In this document: positions 27,556 through 37,202 of the stretch, piece after piece
Layout: the number at the start of each line of letters is the position of its first letter
Numbering within the stretch: position 1 is the stretch's first letter
Assembly: GCA_003477405.1 (NCBI GenBank)
Contig: QUDE01000002.1
Span: 186,001 to 250,000 of the forward strand
Length of the DNA stretch: 64,000 nucleotides
Direction: 5' to 3'
Source: Ruminococcaceae bacterium AM07-15
Lineage (GTDB): Bacteria > Bacillota > Clostridia > Oscillospirales > Butyricicoccaceae
The notes under the pieces: model-generated
Databases searched by the model: none
What the model was told of the DNA's origin: nothing
What the model saw: only the letters and a program-made list of their open reading frames with translations
Program-made: the position numbers and the translations under genes

Positions 27556-28926
27556 TTACAGAGCTTCCTGCTCGGCCTGGAGCTCGACGCACTGCATGAC
27601 CTTTTTCTTCTTCATGTAGAAATGCATCATCAGGAAGCGGGCCACCTGGTCCACGGCGATGACGATCCAGATGAAGACCAGAGGAGCGTGGAACACATAG
27701 GCCGACAGGGCAGCCAAGGGGATGCGGAACAGCCAGATGCCGATCATGGCGATGAACATGGGGGCTTTGGTATCGCCCATGCTGCCATAAATGGTTCCCT
27801 TCATGGTGCGCTGCACATTCTGCGGAATGTAGATCAGGCCCATGACCATCAGGTAATATTTGCCGATTTCCATCAGTTCGGGGATGTCGGTGACCGCTCT
27901 CATCAGCAGCATGGGGGCGAAGATCATCACCAGACCGCCGATGCCGCTGACAATGGCATTCATCCACATCTGCTGGCGGAAATACTCCCGGAAGAGGGGG
28001 CCGTTTTTCTGGCCTTTGGCTTTGCCGGCCAGGGCGGTGGCGGCCACGGTGAAGCCGATGACAGGCAGTTCGGTGAACAGCTCGGCGCTGCCGCCCAGGG
28101 AGAACCCGGCATAGGCATCGGAGCCATAGGTGAGGATGATCTTGCTCATGAAGATGGCCGAAAGCTGCCAGGCGCCGTCTTCAATGGCAACGGGAATGGC
28201 TTTGAGGAAGGTCTGCTTGATGGATTCCCGGTCTTTCAGCTTGAAGCTGGTGAGGCCGGCCTCCCGGAAAGCGGGCTTGCGATAGAGCAGGAAGGTGCCT
28301 ACGCAGCCGCCGGCGATCTGGGCCGCAATGGTGGCCAGACCGGCGCCCATCAGGTCCATCTCCAGGGCAAAGATAAAGGTGTAACCGCAGACAATGTTGA
28401 TCACATTGTTCAGCACCTGCATGAACATGGGGGTACGGGTGTCGCCCATGGCATTGAAGCAAGCGCCGTTGAGACGATGGATAACATTAAAGGGCAGGCC
28501 GATGAGCATGATGTACATATAACCCCGGGCGGCGTCCAGAATCTCTGCATCTTCCACGAAGAAGGAGAGGATCTGGCTGGGGAAGAGCACCAGAGTCAGG
28601 ATGAAGACAAAGGCGATGCCCAGGGTGATGGTAATGATGTTCTGATAGCCTTGTTTTAATTCTTTGTAGCGGTGCTCGCCGTACAGGCGGACATAATAGA
28701 CCATGGAACCGATGCGGATACCGCTCCACACCACATTCAGCAGGCTGATGATGCGGATGACGATGCCTTGGGAAGTGACGGCCATGCCGGTGAGCCGGCC
28801 CACAAAGCCAGCGGAGACAATCTCGGCCAGATAGGTGAAGATGGACTCCAGAATCACCGGGATGATCAGAACCAGAATATCTTTTCGGATTTGTTTTTTG
28901 TTCAGCGTAGTATCGGTGTTAGACAT
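27556..28926 (-). CDS. MATE family efflux transporter
   Basis: 456 residues, about twelve membrane helices in two halves. It starts MSNTDTTLNKKQIRKDILVL, and has PVILESIFTYLAEIVSAGFVGRL in helix 1 and the matching NVQRTMKGTIYGSMGDTKAPMFIA segment in the second half. MATE pumps export cationic drugs or metabolites with Na+ or H+. It lies 27 bases after the M20 peptidase gene on the same strand, probably one transcript. Confidence 0.88.
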   Translation of the reverse strand: MSNTDTTLNKKQIRKDILVLIIPVILESIFTYLAEIVSAGFVGRLTGMAVTSQGIVIRIISLLNVVWSGIRIGSMVYYVRLYGEHRYKELKQGYQNIITITLGIAFVFILTLVLFPSQILSFFVEDAEILDAARGYMYIMLIGLPFNVIHRLNGACFNAMGDTRTPMFMQVLNNVINIVCGYTFIFALEMDLMGAGLATIAAQIAGGCVGTFLLYRKPAFREAGLTSFKLKDRESIKQTFLKAIPVAIEDGAWQLSAIFMSKIILTYGSDAYAGFSLGGSAELFTELPVIGFTVAATALAGKAKGQKNGPLFREYFRQQMWMNAIVSGIGGLVMIFAPMLLMRAVTDIPELMEIGKYYLMVMGLIYIPQNVQRTMKGTIYGSMGDTKAPMFIAMIGIWLFRIPLAALSAYVFHAPLVFIWIVIAVDQVARFLMMHFYMKKKKVMQCVELQAEQEAL

Positions 28927-28953
28927 AATCGTTTCCTCCCAGAATGATTTTCA

Positions 28954-30255
28954 TCAACCCCACCGTTCATCGATGGCTTTGATGCCCAGAATATACATTT
29001 TGATGGCATCAAGGAGCACAGGGATGTTGTGGGCTTCATCAGGGCCATGGGCGGCGCCGTGGCCAGCGGGGAAGGGCTTGACTTCATGAGGATTGCCGCC
29101 GCCAAAGCCGCAGCCGTGGCGGAACAGTCTGGCATAGGTGCAGGCTCCCATCACATAGGGTTGATCCTGGGAGTTTGTTTCATTGTTATAAAGATCGGTG
29201 AGCATGGTCACCATGGGATCGTCGGCCGGTACATAATAGCCCGGGTTGCGCTTGGTGATCTCCAGGGAGAAGCCCAGCTGGGCCGCCGTGGCCTGGAGAA
29301 TGGGCAGGGCGTCCTCCACAGGGAAGGAGACCGGCAGGCGCACATCAAAGGAGAAGCAAAGCTGATCACCCTGGGTATCCAGCTGGAAAAGCCGCAGCAG
29401 GGTCTGGCCGCTGACTGCATCCTGGCGGTGGAGCCCCAGCAATGCAGCGATGGGATCGTCGCACAGTTCCCGCAGCACCTGGTCGGTCAGAGCATCCTCC
29501 AGCAGAGGGCCATGCTCCTTCACCAGGCGGGCCAGGGGATTGTCGCCATTGTCCCGGCGGCTTTCGGTGATGGTTTCCCCATCACGGCAAAGGGTGGCGC
29601 TGTCGTGGATCATCCGCTGCAGCTCTCCCTGGCTGTGCAGGCTTTCCACCCTGGGATGCTTGCGGGCGGAGAGGGTGAATTGAATCTGTCCCTTTTCCCC
29701 GTTGGTCACAGGGAAGTCGTCGTCCACCGCAAGGCCCCAATCGGGCTGGCCCACCTTTTCCAGGTAGTAAGCCATGTCGTCCATGCCCCGCTCTTCGTTG
29801 GAGCCAAAGACCAGGCGGATATCATTTTTCAGCGGGATCTGTTTTTCCTGGAAGAATGCCAGCGCATAGAGGGTGGCCATCAGCGGTCCTTTGTCATCCA
29901 CCACGCCCCGGCCGACAATGTAATCACCCTGAACAGTGCCGCCGAAGGGAGGATAGAGATTGTCCTTGTCGGCGGGGACCACATCGGCATGGGATGCGAT
30001 CACCAGACGGCGGCCCTGGGACGGCTGGGGCGGGCGGACTTCCAGACACCGGTAATCGTGATTGACGGCATCCAGTCCCTTTTCCCGGCAGAGCCGGGCG
30101 CAGAAATCCAGGGCCCGGGCACATCGGGGACCATAGGGATAGCCTTCGGCCCCAAACTCGGCCACGCTGGGGATTTCCACAAATTCACAAAGATTTTTGA
30201 CGATTTCGTCTTTGTGCGCAGACAGATAATCGTCAATTTCTTGTTTCCAGTCCAT
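28954..30255 (-). CDS. M20 family dipeptidase (PepV/Sapep-like)
   Basis: 433 residues from the ATG at 30255, chosen because GGAGGGG precedes it; the longer frame adds 19 residues without family character. Zinc-binding motifs are intact: ASHADVVPADK, GRGVVDDKGP and SNEERGMDD, plus a C-terminal ACTYARLF and GHGAAHGPDEAHN. The family is cytoplasmic and cleaves dipeptides with broad specificity. The MATE exporter gene follows. Confidence 0.9.
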   Translation of the reverse strand: MDWKQEIDDYLSAHKDEIVKNLCEFVEIPSVAEFGAEGYPYGPRCARALDFCARLCREKGLDAVNHDYRCLEVRPPQPSQGRRLVIASHADVVPADKDNLYPPFGGTVQGDYIVGRGVVDDKGPLMATLYALAFFQEKQIPLKNDIRLVFGSNEERGMDDMAYYLEKVGQPDWGLAVDDDFPVTNGEKGQIQFTLSARKHPRVESLHSQGELQRMIHDSATLCRDGETITESRRDNGDNPLARLVKEHGPLLEDALTDQVLRELCDDPIAALLGLHRQDAVSGQTLLRLFQLDTQGDQLCFSFDVRLPVSFPVEDALPILQATAAQLGFSLEITKRNPGYYVPADDPMVTMLTDLYNNETNSQDQPYVMGACTYARLFRHGCGFGGGNPHEVKPFPAGHGAAHGPDEAHNIPVLLDAIKMYILGIKAIDERWG

Positions 30256-30448
30256 TTTCCCCTCCACGAAAACAATAAATTTTGTCGCATCGCTCTCATC
30301 CCCCTTCATCAAGTTGACAATCCCTTCGGCTGCCTTTATGATAAAAGAGAAAACAAGAGCAAATAATTTGATATAAATAAAAATATGAGCGTTAAATTTT
30401 ACTTATACCAAAAACGACAACTAGAGTGTAGCAGAGTAATCGGGGATT

Positions 30449-30474
30449 TTCAACAAGTTTTTAAAAAAGTTGAA
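30449..30474. promoter_or_regulatory. Inverted repeat, candidate operator of the XRE-cupin regulator
   Basis: TTCAAC (30449-30454) and GTTGAA (30469-30474) form an inverted repeat with an AT-rich centre that itself has TTT/AAA symmetry. The right arm overlaps the candidate -35 box of the regulator gene. Its place between the divergent M20-MATE pair and the regulator suggests control of both. Inference only. Confidence 0.4.
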
Positions 30475-30500
30475 CAAAATAAGAAGGGTAAATTTTATAC
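30470..30500 (+). promoter_or_regulatory. Candidate promoter of XRE-cupin gene
   Basis: TTGAAC at 30470-30475 with TTTTAT (17-base spacing) or TTATAC (19-base spacing) as the -10. The surrounding 30256-30530 interval is strongly AT-rich compared with its neighbours. Confidence 0.5.
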
Positions 30501-30530
30501 ATATCAAAATAACCAAAAAAGGAGGGGCCT

Positions 30531-31115
30531 ATGACACAAAATGAACAAATCGGCGCCAGAATCAAAGCTTGCCGGGTGGCCAAAGGACTGACCCTGAAAC
30601 AGCTGAGCCAGCTTTCCGAGCTTTCGGTGGGGTTTTTATCCCAGGCGGAGCGAGGTCTGGCGGCCATCAGCCTCAATTCCCTGTATCGCCTGGCCACCGA
30701 GCTGGAGGTGGATGTGGGATCTTTCTTTGGCAAGGACCCGGAAGAGGAAAAACGGGATTCCTTTGTGGTGCGGGGCTATGAGCGCAACTGCCTGCGGGTG
30801 ACGCCGGAGTTTGTCTGCTATGCCCTGTGTCCCGATCCCAAGAAATCCGCCATATTCCCGGAGATCTATGAGCTGCGCCCCGGGGCCGGGAAGGGGAAAG
30901 AGTTTTTTCAGAATAAACAGGAAGAATACTTATATGTCATCGAAGGAGTGCTCCATGCCTGGATCGATGAGCAGGAATACACCCTGTATCCCGGCGACAG
31001 CATGTGGATTCCTTCCAACTGCAAGCATAAATGGCAGAACAACACTTCCCAGATGGTGAAGATCTTTTCCGTGGGCATCCGGCTGGAGCATCCGCCGGAA
31101 CAGGCCGATGGTTGA
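30531..31115 (+). CDS. XRE-type regulator with C-terminal cupin
   Basis: 194 residues behind AAAGGAGG. The helix-turn-helix covers residues 6-60 (TLKQLSQLSELSVGFLSQAERG, shown with SLNSLYRLATELEVDVGSFF after it). The cupin domain holds YVIEGVLHAWIDEQEYTL and YPGDSMWIPSNCKHKW. Members of this architecture sense small molecules, often amino acids or polyamines. The divergent M20 peptidase and MATE pump are the likeliest targets. Confidence 0.9.
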   Translation: MTQNEQIGARIKACRVAKGLTLKQLSQLSELSVGFLSQAERGLAAISLNSLYRLATELEVDVGSFFGKDPEEEKRDSFVVRGYERNCLRVTPEFVCYALCPDPKKSAIFPEIYELRPGAGKGKEFFQNKQEEYLYVIEGVLHAWIDEQEYTLYPGDSMWIPSNCKHKWQNNTSQMVKIFSVGIRLEHPPEQADG

Positions 31116-31140
31116 CAAATGGGGAAAAACAGGATAAAAT
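31112..31140 (+). promoter_or_regulatory. Strong sigma-A promoter for tyrS
   Basis: TTGACA, 17-base spacer, TAAAAT. The -35 box overlaps the stop codon of the XRE-cupin gene. The transcript would begin near 31147 and include the T-box leader. Confidence 0.85.
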
Positions 31141-31149
31141 AAGCTCTGT

Positions 31150-31413
31150 CAAATGCGATGATCGGAAAAAGTAGCAGGAACTCCTGGCTTCAGAGAGGCC
31201 GTGGTTGGTGGAAACGGCTGCGAGGATCTTGTGAAATACCTCCGTGAGCGGGACCCCAAAACCCAGGAAGGGGAGTAGGCGGTCACAGGTGCGCCTGTTA
31301 CAGCGCAGGAGTGTGTTTGCACTCGTGGAGGCGTCTTTCCGCAAGGGGGACGCAAATAGAGGTGGTACCGCGGATTTTTCGCCCTCTGCTTATTTTTGGC
31401 AGAGGGCGTTTTT
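31150..31413 (+). promoter_or_regulatory. T-box riboswitch, tyrosine specific
   Basis: The antiterminator signature AGGTGGTACCGCG is at about 31359-31372. The likely specifier codon is TAC (31237-31239) in GTGAAATACCTCC, matching tyrosine. An AGTAGCAGG motif and stem I elements precede it. The terminator stem CGCCCTCTGC (31380-31389) / GCAGAGGGCG (31399-31408) ends in TTTTT. Uncharged tRNA-Tyr would favour read-through into tyrS. Confidence 0.93.
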
Positions 31414-31444
31414 GCGTTCCTGCCCCCATAGGAGGAATGAATCA

Positions 31445-32671
31445 ATGACAGTGTATGAGGAACTGAAAGCCCGAGGCCTTGTGGCCCAGGTGACAAACGA
31501 AGAAGAGATCTCCAAGATGATCAACGAAGGCAAAGCGGTGTTTTACATCGGCTTTGACTGCACAGCCGACAGCCTGACCGCCGGTCATTTCATGGCCCTG
31601 ACCCTGATGAAGCGGCTGCAGATGGCGGGCAACCGGCCCATCGCCTTGATCGGCGGCGGCACTACCATGATCGGCGACCCCTCCGGCCGCACCGATATGC
31701 GGAAGATGCTCACCAAGGAGGATATCGATTACAACGCCCAGTGCTTCAAGCGCCAGATGGAGAAATTCATCGAGTTCGGCGAAGGCAAGGCCAAGATGCT
31801 CAACAACGCCGACTGGCTGCTGAAACTGAATTATGTGGAGCTTCTTCGGGAAGTGGGCGCCTGCTTCTCGGTGAACAATATGCTGCGGGCCAAGTGCTAT
31901 GAGCAGCGGATGGAAAAGGGTCTGTCCTTCCTGGAATTCAACTACATGATCATGCAGTCTTATGACTTTTATCATCTGTTCCAGCACGAAGGCTGCAATA
32001 TGCAGTTTGGCGGTGACGACCAGTGGAGCAATATGCTGGGCGGCACCGAGCTGATCCGCAAGAAGCTGGGCAAGGATGCCCACGCCATGACCATCACCCT
32101 GCTCACCGACTCCCAGGGCAACAAGATGGGCAAGACCGCAGGCAACGCCGTGTGGCTGGACCCCAACAAGACATCGCCCTACGAGTTCTACCAGTACTGG
32201 CGGAATGTGGGGGATGCCGATGTGCTCAAGTGCATCCGGATGCTCACCTTCCTGCCTCTGGAGCAGATCCAGGAGATGGACAGCTGGGAAGGCGCTCAGC
32301 TGAACCAGGCCAAGGAGATTCTGGCCTTCGAACTGACCCGCATGGTTCATGGGGAAGAGGAAGCCCAGAAGGCCCAGGAAGCCTCCCGCGGTCTCTTTGC
32401 CGGCGGCGGCGACACCAGCAATATGCCTTCCACCACACTGACACCTGCCGATTTGCAGGATGGTGCCATCGGCCTGCTGGATCTGATGGTCAAGTGCGGC
32501 CTGACACCTTCCAAGGGCGAGGCCCGGCGTCTGATCACCCAGGGCGGCGTGCTGGTGAAAGGGGAAAAGGTCACCGATCCCACCGTGCGCTTTACCGCCC
32601 AGGATTTTGCTCAGGAATTTATCATCAAGAAGGGCAAAAAGGTCTTCCATCTGGTGCAGATGGGAGAATAA
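31445..32671 (+). CDS. tyrS: Tyrosyl-tRNA synthetase
   Basis: 408 residues from ATG 31445 after GGAGGAATG. Class I features: YIGFDCTADSLTAGHFMAL (HIGH region variant), GGTTMIGDPSGRTDMRKML, QFGGDDQWSNML, and NKMGKTAGNA as the KMSKS variant. A C-terminal S4 domain (SKGEARRLITQGGVLVKGEKV) completes it. The tyrosine T-box upstream agrees with the assignment. Confidence 0.96.
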   Translation: MTVYEELKARGLVAQVTNEEEISKMINEGKAVFYIGFDCTADSLTAGHFMALTLMKRLQMAGNRPIALIGGGTTMIGDPSGRTDMRKMLTKEDIDYNAQCFKRQMEKFIEFGEGKAKMLNNADWLLKLNYVELLREVGACFSVNNMLRAKCYEQRMEKGLSFLEFNYMIMQSYDFYHLFQHEGCNMQFGGDDQWSNMLGGTELIRKKLGKDAHAMTITLLTDSQGNKMGKTAGNAVWLDPNKTSPYEFYQYWRNVGDADVLKCIRMLTFLPLEQIQEMDSWEGAQLNQAKEILAFELTRMVHGEEEAQKAQEASRGLFAGGGDTSNMPSTTLTPADLQDGAIGLLDLMVKCGLTPSKGEARRLITQGGVLVKGEKVTDPTVRFTAQDFAQEFIIKKGKKVFHLVQMGE

Positions 32672-32676
32672 CAGAC

Positions 32677-32709
32677 AAAAAAAGAAGCCCCAAAAGGGCT
32701 TCTTTTTTT
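32677..32709. terminator. Bidirectional terminator between tyrS and queA
   Basis: AAAAAAAGAAGCCC (32677-32690) pairs with GGGCTTCTTTTTTT (32696-32709) across CAAAA. The A-run and T-run give a proper U-tail on both strands. Confidence 0.92.
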
Positions 32710-32715
32710 GTGCGT

Positions 32716-33741
32716 TCAGCAGATGAACATGGCATCGCCAAAGCTGAAGAACCGGTATTTTTCCTCCACGGCCTGGCGATAGGCATTGAGAATGTTTTCC
32801 CGACCGGCCAGAGCGGAAACCAGCATCACCAGAGTGCTCTCCGGCAGATGGAAATTGGTGATGAGGGCGTCCAGCCCTTTGAAGGTATAGCCGGGATAGA
32901 TGAAAATGTCGGTGTTGCCTTCCCCGGGGTGGGTCACATGGTTTTCATCGGTGACGGTTTCCAGAGTACGGCAGGAGGTGGTGCCCACGGCGATGACCCG
33001 GTGTCCCGATTGCCGGGTCTGGTTGATGATTTCCGCCGACTGGGGGGTGATGAAATACTGTTCCGAATGCATCACATGGTCGGTGATCTCCTCTTCTTTC
33101 ACCGGGCGGAAGGTGCCCAGGCCCACATGGAGGGTGACGGGAGCAAAGACCACGCCTTTTTTCCGGATGCGCTCCATCAGCTCCGGGGTGAAGTGGAGCC
33201 CGGCGGTGGGGGCGGCAGCGGAACCCGGTTCCCGGCAATAGACCGTCTGATACCGGTCCGGGTCGGAAAGGTGCTCTTTGATGTAGTGGGGCAGGGGCAT
33301 TTCCCCCAGTTCCTCCAGAATCTCCAGGAAGATGCCTTCATAGTGGAAGGAGATGATCCGGTTGCCTGTTTCCAGCACTTTGTCGATGGTGGCTGTGAGC
33401 CGGCCGTCGCCAAAGGTGATGTTGGCCCCTTCTTTCAGCCGGCGGCCGGGATAGACGATGCACTCCCAGCGGCTGTCTCCCAGGTCTTTCAGGAGCAGCA
33501 CTTCCACGGCACCGCCGGTGCCGGTTTTTTGCCCATAGAGCCGGGCCGGGATGACTTTGGTGTCGTTGATCACCAGGCAGTCGCCCTCCTGGAGGTAATC
33601 GATGATGTCATAAAAATGCTTGTGCTGCACCTGGCCGGTCTTTTTGTCCAGCACCATCAGCCGGGAGGTGTCCCGCTTCTCCAGAGGAGTCTGGGCGATC
33701 AGTTCTTCGGGAAGGTCGTAGTAAAAATCACTTTTTTTCAT
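32716..33741 (-). CDS. queA: S-adenosylmethionine:tRNA ribosyltransferase-isomerase
   Basis: 341 residues. [32 protein letters not shown] is presented here only by its start, [19 protein letters not shown]; further hallmarks are [13 protein letters not shown] and VGLGTFRPV. It transfers ribosyl from SAM to preQ1-tRNA in queuosine synthesis. tgt, the preceding enzyme of the pathway, lies 7-8 kb away on the plus strand. It follows the SpoIID-like gene after five bases on the same strand. Confidence 0.96.
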   Translation of the reverse strand: MKKSDFYYDLPEELIAQTPLEKRDTSRLMVLDKKTGQVQHKHFYDIIDYLQEGDCLVINDTKVIPARLYGQKTGTGGAVEVLLLKDLGDSRWECIVYPGRRLKEGANITFGDGRLTATIDKVLETGNRIISFHYEGIFLEILEELGEMPLPHYIKEHLSDPDRYQTVYCREPGSAAAPTAGLHFTPELMERIRKKGVVFAPVTLHVGLGTFRPVKEEEITDHVMHSEQYFITPQSAEIINQTRQSGHRVIAVGTTSCRTLETVTDENHVTHPGEGNTDIFIYPGYTFKGLDALITNFHLPESTLVMLVSALAGRENILNAYRQAVEEKYRFFSFGDAMFIC

Positions 33742-33746
33742 AATTC

Positions 33747-35435
33747 TTATGCAGCAGGTCCTACCTGCACTCCTGTAAAATAAAATTTGATGATATCCTC
33801 ATAGGAAAATCCCGCATTGGCCATGCCGTTGGCGCCCCACTGGCTCAGACCGATGTGGTGGCCGTTGCCCGCGCCGGTGACGGTGTAGGTGCCGCTGCTG
33901 GCCTTGGCCTTCTGGGTGGCGGGGATGGAAACCGTGCCGGAACCGGTGATGGCGGACAGACTGCCGGAATATACCGAACCGATGATCCCGCCTTGGCCGA
34001 TGGCATACATTCCCGACAGGGAAGAGAAGGGCTGGCCGTTGATGGTGAAGCCGTCCACATTGCCGCCGCCGGAGCCGGAACCGCCAGAAATGGTATAGCG
34101 GTGACTGAGGATGGAAACGCCGTAGGCCGAGCTATTGAGAATGGAGCGGGCGCTGGATTTGGAAAAGACCAGGTCCTCGCCGCTGTCCTGCTCCACCGTC
34201 AGGCCATCCACATTGCCGTGGGAGGTGGTGTGGCTCACATATACATTGGTCACATTGCCCACCGAATATCCCTTGCTGCGCAGAATGGCAGCCACCGTTT
34301 CATTGGTGAAAGTGGCGCTCCAGTTGACGGGGTTTTTGAGATAGGTGTCCTCCACGCCCCGGAGATAGGGAACATAGGAAGTCCAGATGTTCTCCACATC
34401 CTCGGTGGAGCCGCCGCTGGAAGCGTGGTAATAGGCCTGGGCGATCTGGCCGTCATAGAGGATATACTGGCCATAGACGGCATCCACGGCGCTGTCCGAA
34501 TTGGCGTTGGCGGCGTTGGTGCCCTGGTAGACCTGGCAGTCGGTGGAATTGCACAGGTCAAAGCCCTGGGAAGAATGCTTGCCCAGGCTGTTCATGGAGT
34601 AGGACTTGGTGCACAGGGCCTGGGCCTTCAGGGCTTCCACAGGCCAGGAGGCACTCATTTCATAAGGGATGACCCCTTTGACATAATCGGTCAGTCCCAC
34701 CACATTGATGACCGTCAGGTCGTTGCCCTGCATCCGCTTGTATTCAAAAGCACCGTAGTATTTGAAGCCCTTGAACCAGGTCTGGGTCTTGGCGGCCCCC
34801 ATGGGCTGGATGCCCAGGTAGTTCCCGCCGCTGTCCAGCTCAAACAGGATGGTGTTGGTGCCGGTCTTGGTGACAGTATAACAGCTTTCGCTGTATCCGC
34901 ACACACTCACTGCCCCGGCCTGGGCCGAAACGGCGCTTTGGGCCGCCTGGGCCTCCGAAGTGGAGGAATACTGGCCGATGCGCACCACATAGTTGCCGTT
35001 TACATAGGCAGGGAAGGCTCCCAGAGAAGAAAGGGACTGGGCAAAATTCTGGGCTTCCGATGCCGAAGAGAAGGTGCGGCTGGTTTGCAGGTGATAGGGC
35101 CGGATGACGGTATGATAGGAGGCCGGGGCCACATCATAGTAGTCCTTTTCTCCATTGATATACAGCTGCTTGTCCTTGACCACGGTGATCTCCACTGTGG
35201 AGGTCTCCAGCAGGGAGACGAATTGATCCCCGGAAAAATACCCCAACCGGTAGCCGCTTCCGTAGCCGGTCACATTCTGCAGATTGGCGGCAGGCAGGCC
35301 GTTGGAGCCATAATACAGGCCGATGCGCAAAGTGGGGTCGGCGGCTGCGGCCCGGACAGGCGGGGAAGTTCCCCAGGAAACCAGCAAAAGGGCTGTCAAA
35401 AATAAGGAAAGAATGGATTTTTTTCGTTTGTTCAT
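33747..35435 (-). CDS. SpoIID/LytB domain protein with signal peptide and SPOR-like region
   Basis: 562 residues. A signal peptide ([23 protein letters not shown]) precedes an N-terminal domain. A SPOR-like repeat follows ([20 protein letters not shown]...[20 protein letters not shown]), then the SpoIID domain: [19 protein letters not shown] with the catalytic glutamate, [24 protein letters not shown] and the C-terminal [17 protein letters not shown]. SpoIID is a lytic transglycosylase acting on denuded glycan during engulfment. The size and SPOR-like region show this is a SpoIID-family relative rather than the canonical protein. A sigma-A-like promoter precedes it. Confidence 0.88.
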   Translation of the reverse strand: MNKRKKSILSLFLTALLLVSWGTSPPVRAAAADPTLRIGLYYGSNGLPAANLQNVTGYGSGYRLGYFSGDQFVSLLETSTVEITVVKDKQLYINGEKDYYDVAPASYHTVIRPYHLQTSRTFSSASEAQNFAQSLSSLGAFPAYVNGNYVVRIGQYSSTSEAQAAQSAVSAQAGAVSVCGYSESCYTVTKTGTNTILFELDSGGNYLGIQPMGAAKTQTWFKGFKYYGAFEYKRMQGNDLTVINVVGLTDYVKGVIPYEMSASWPVEALKAQALCTKSYSMNSLGKHSSQGFDLCNSTDCQVYQGTNAANANSDSAVDAVYGQYILYDGQIAQAYYHASSGGSTEDVENIWTSYVPYLRGVEDTYLKNPVNWSATFTNETVAAILRSKGYSVGNVTNVYVSHTTSHGNVDGLTVEQDSGEDLVFSKSSARSILNSSAYGVSILSHRYTISGGSGSGGGNVDGFTINGQPFSSLSGMYAIGQGGIIGSVYSGSLSAITGSGTVSIPATQKAKASSGTYTVTGAGNGHHIGLSQWGANGMANAGFSYEDIIKFYFTGVQVGPAA

Positions 35436-35473
35436 GTGTTTTCTCCCTATGCGCTAGCGAAACATACAAAGAA

Positions 35474-35502
35474 ATTATACCGCAAATCCTTTTTCGATTC
35501 AA
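35474..35502 (-). promoter_or_regulatory. Promoter of the SpoIID-like gene
   Basis: On the minus strand: TTGAAT (35502-35497), 17-base spacer, TATAAT (35479-35474), about 40 bases before the start. It lies back to back with the plus-strand promoter at 35516. Confidence 0.75.
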
Positions 35503-35515
35503 CCACTGCCAGCAC

Positions 35516-35544
35516 TTGCTGGAAAGTGGCTTATTTTGTATAAT
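35516..35544 (+). promoter_or_regulatory. Promoter of the beta-CASP nuclease gene
   Basis: TTGCTG, 17-base spacer, TATAAT, about 55 bases before the start at 35600. Confidence 0.78.
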
Positions 35545-35599
35545 AAAAGAAAGGAATGCAGACCGATTCGCTCTTTGAACAGAGACAAGGAGAAACCAT

Positions 35600-37198
35600 A
35601 TGAAATTGACTTTTATCGGCGCTGCTCATGAAGTCACCGGCAGTTGCAGTCTGCTGGAGGTGAATGGGCAGAATGTGCTCATCGACTATGGCATGGAACA
35701 GGGGCAGGACACCTATGTGAACATCGGCCTGCCCATTGCTCCCAGCCAGGTGGATATGGTGATCCTCACCCATGCCCACATCGATCATGCCGGGCTTTTG
35801 CCCCTTTTGTACCGCCAGGGGTTCCGGGGAAAGGTCCATGCCACCACAGCCACTTGCCAGCTGTGTGACATCATGCTGCGGGACAGCGCCCATATTCAGA
35901 TGTTCGAAGCAGAATGGCGCAACCGGAAAGCACGCCGCTCCGGCGGGGAAGAATATATGCCTTTGTATGAAATGGAGGACGCCGAAGGGGTATTGGAGCT
36001 GTTTTGCTCCCATCCTTACGGCAGCCGGTTCACTGCGGCCCCAGGGGTGGATGTGCGCTTTGTGGACGCCGGGCACCTGCTGGGCTCTTCCAGCATCGAG
36101 CTGTGGCTCACCGAAGAGGACCAGGAACGGAAAATCGTCTTTTCCGGGGACATCGGCAACACCGGCAAACCCATTCTCAACGATCCCCAGTACATTCTCC
36201 AGGCCGATTATGTGGTGATGGAATCCACCTATGGCGACCGGAGCCACGGGGAAAAGCCCGATTACATCACCGCCTTGACCCAAGTGCTCCAGGAGACCTT
36301 TGACCGGGGCGGCAGCGTGGTCATTCCCTCCTTTGCGGTGGGGCGCACCCAAGAGCTTTTATATTTCCTCCACAAGATCCGCCGGGATGGACTGATCCGG
36401 GGCCACGATGATTTCCCCGTCTATCTGGATAGCCCCCTGGCCATCGAAGCCACCCACATCTACCGGGAGAATATGCTAGGCAATTTTGACGAAGAAGCCA
36501 TGGAAATGGTGCATCGGGGAGAAAATCCCCTGACTTTTCCCGGCCTGATCACCACGGTGACGGCGGAAGAATCCAAAGCCATCAATTTTGATGAGCGGTG
36601 TAAGGTGATTCTGTCGGCCAGCGGAATGTGTGAAGCGGGGCGTATCCGCCACCATCTGAAGCACAATCTGTGGCGGCGGGAAAACACCATCCTGTTCGTG
36701 GGCTATCAGGCCAAAAACACCCTGGGCCGGGCACTGTTTGACGGAGCCAAACGGGTGCGGCTGTTTGGGGAGGACATCCAGGTGAACGCCCACATCAAAA
36801 GCCTGGCGGGCATCAGCGGCCATGCCGATGTGGACGGCCTGATCCGCTGGCTCCAGTATTTTTCTCCCAAGCCCCGGCTGGTGTTTGTCCAGCACGGGGA
36901 AGCCCAGGTGTGCGAGCAGTTTGCCGAGCGGCTGCGCACCCAGCTGCACTATGCCGCCGAAGCGCCATACAGCGGCTCCAGTTATGACCTTCTGAACGGG
37001 GCCTGGGCCCATCTCCATTCGCCGGTGCTGGTGCCGGTGCGCCGGGGCAAGCAAAAGCCCTCCCTGGCCATGGCACGGCTCAAGGCCGCTTTGCAGCGGC
37101 TCACCGATCTGGTGGAACAGAGCCAGGGAAGGGCCAACAAGGACCTGGCCCGCCTGGCCGACCGCATCCAGGAACTTTGCGACAAATGGGAGAAATAA
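35600..37198 (+). CDS. MBL-fold beta-CASP RNA-processing exonuclease
   Basis: 532 residues behind AAGGAGAAA. The metallo-beta-lactamase motif HAHIDHAG, DAGHLLGSSSIEL and GDIGNTGKP bind the two zincs. The beta-CASP part has VVIPSFAVGRTQELLYFLH, LSASGMCEAGRIRHHLK and the C-terminal SGHADVDGLIRWLQ. This matches the Ysh1/CPSF-73-like family of bacterial RNA hydrolases. A C-terminal helical tail of about 60 residues follows. The target RNA is unknown. Confidence 0.9.
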   Translation: MKLTFIGAAHEVTGSCSLLEVNGQNVLIDYGMEQGQDTYVNIGLPIAPSQVDMVILTHAHIDHAGLLPLLYRQGFRGKVHATTATCQLCDIMLRDSAHIQMFEAEWRNRKARRSGGEEYMPLYEMEDAEGVLELFCSHPYGSRFTAAPGVDVRFVDAGHLLGSSSIELWLTEEDQERKIVFSGDIGNTGKPILNDPQYILQADYVVMESTYGDRSHGEKPDYITALTQVLQETFDRGGSVVIPSFAVGRTQELLYFLHKIRRDGLIRGHDDFPVYLDSPLAIEATHIYRENMLGNFDEEAMEMVHRGENPLTFPGLITTVTAEESKAINFDERCKVILSASGMCEAGRIRHHLKHNLWRRENTILFVGYQAKNTLGRALFDGAKRVRLFGEDIQVNAHIKSLAGISGHADVDGLIRWLQYFSPKPRLVFVQHGEAQVCEQFAERLRTQLHYAAEAPYSGSSYDLLNGAWAHLHSPVLVPVRRGKQKPSLAMARLKAALQRLTDLVEQSQGRANKDLARLADRIQELCDKWEK

Positions 37199-37202
37199 AC
37201 CG

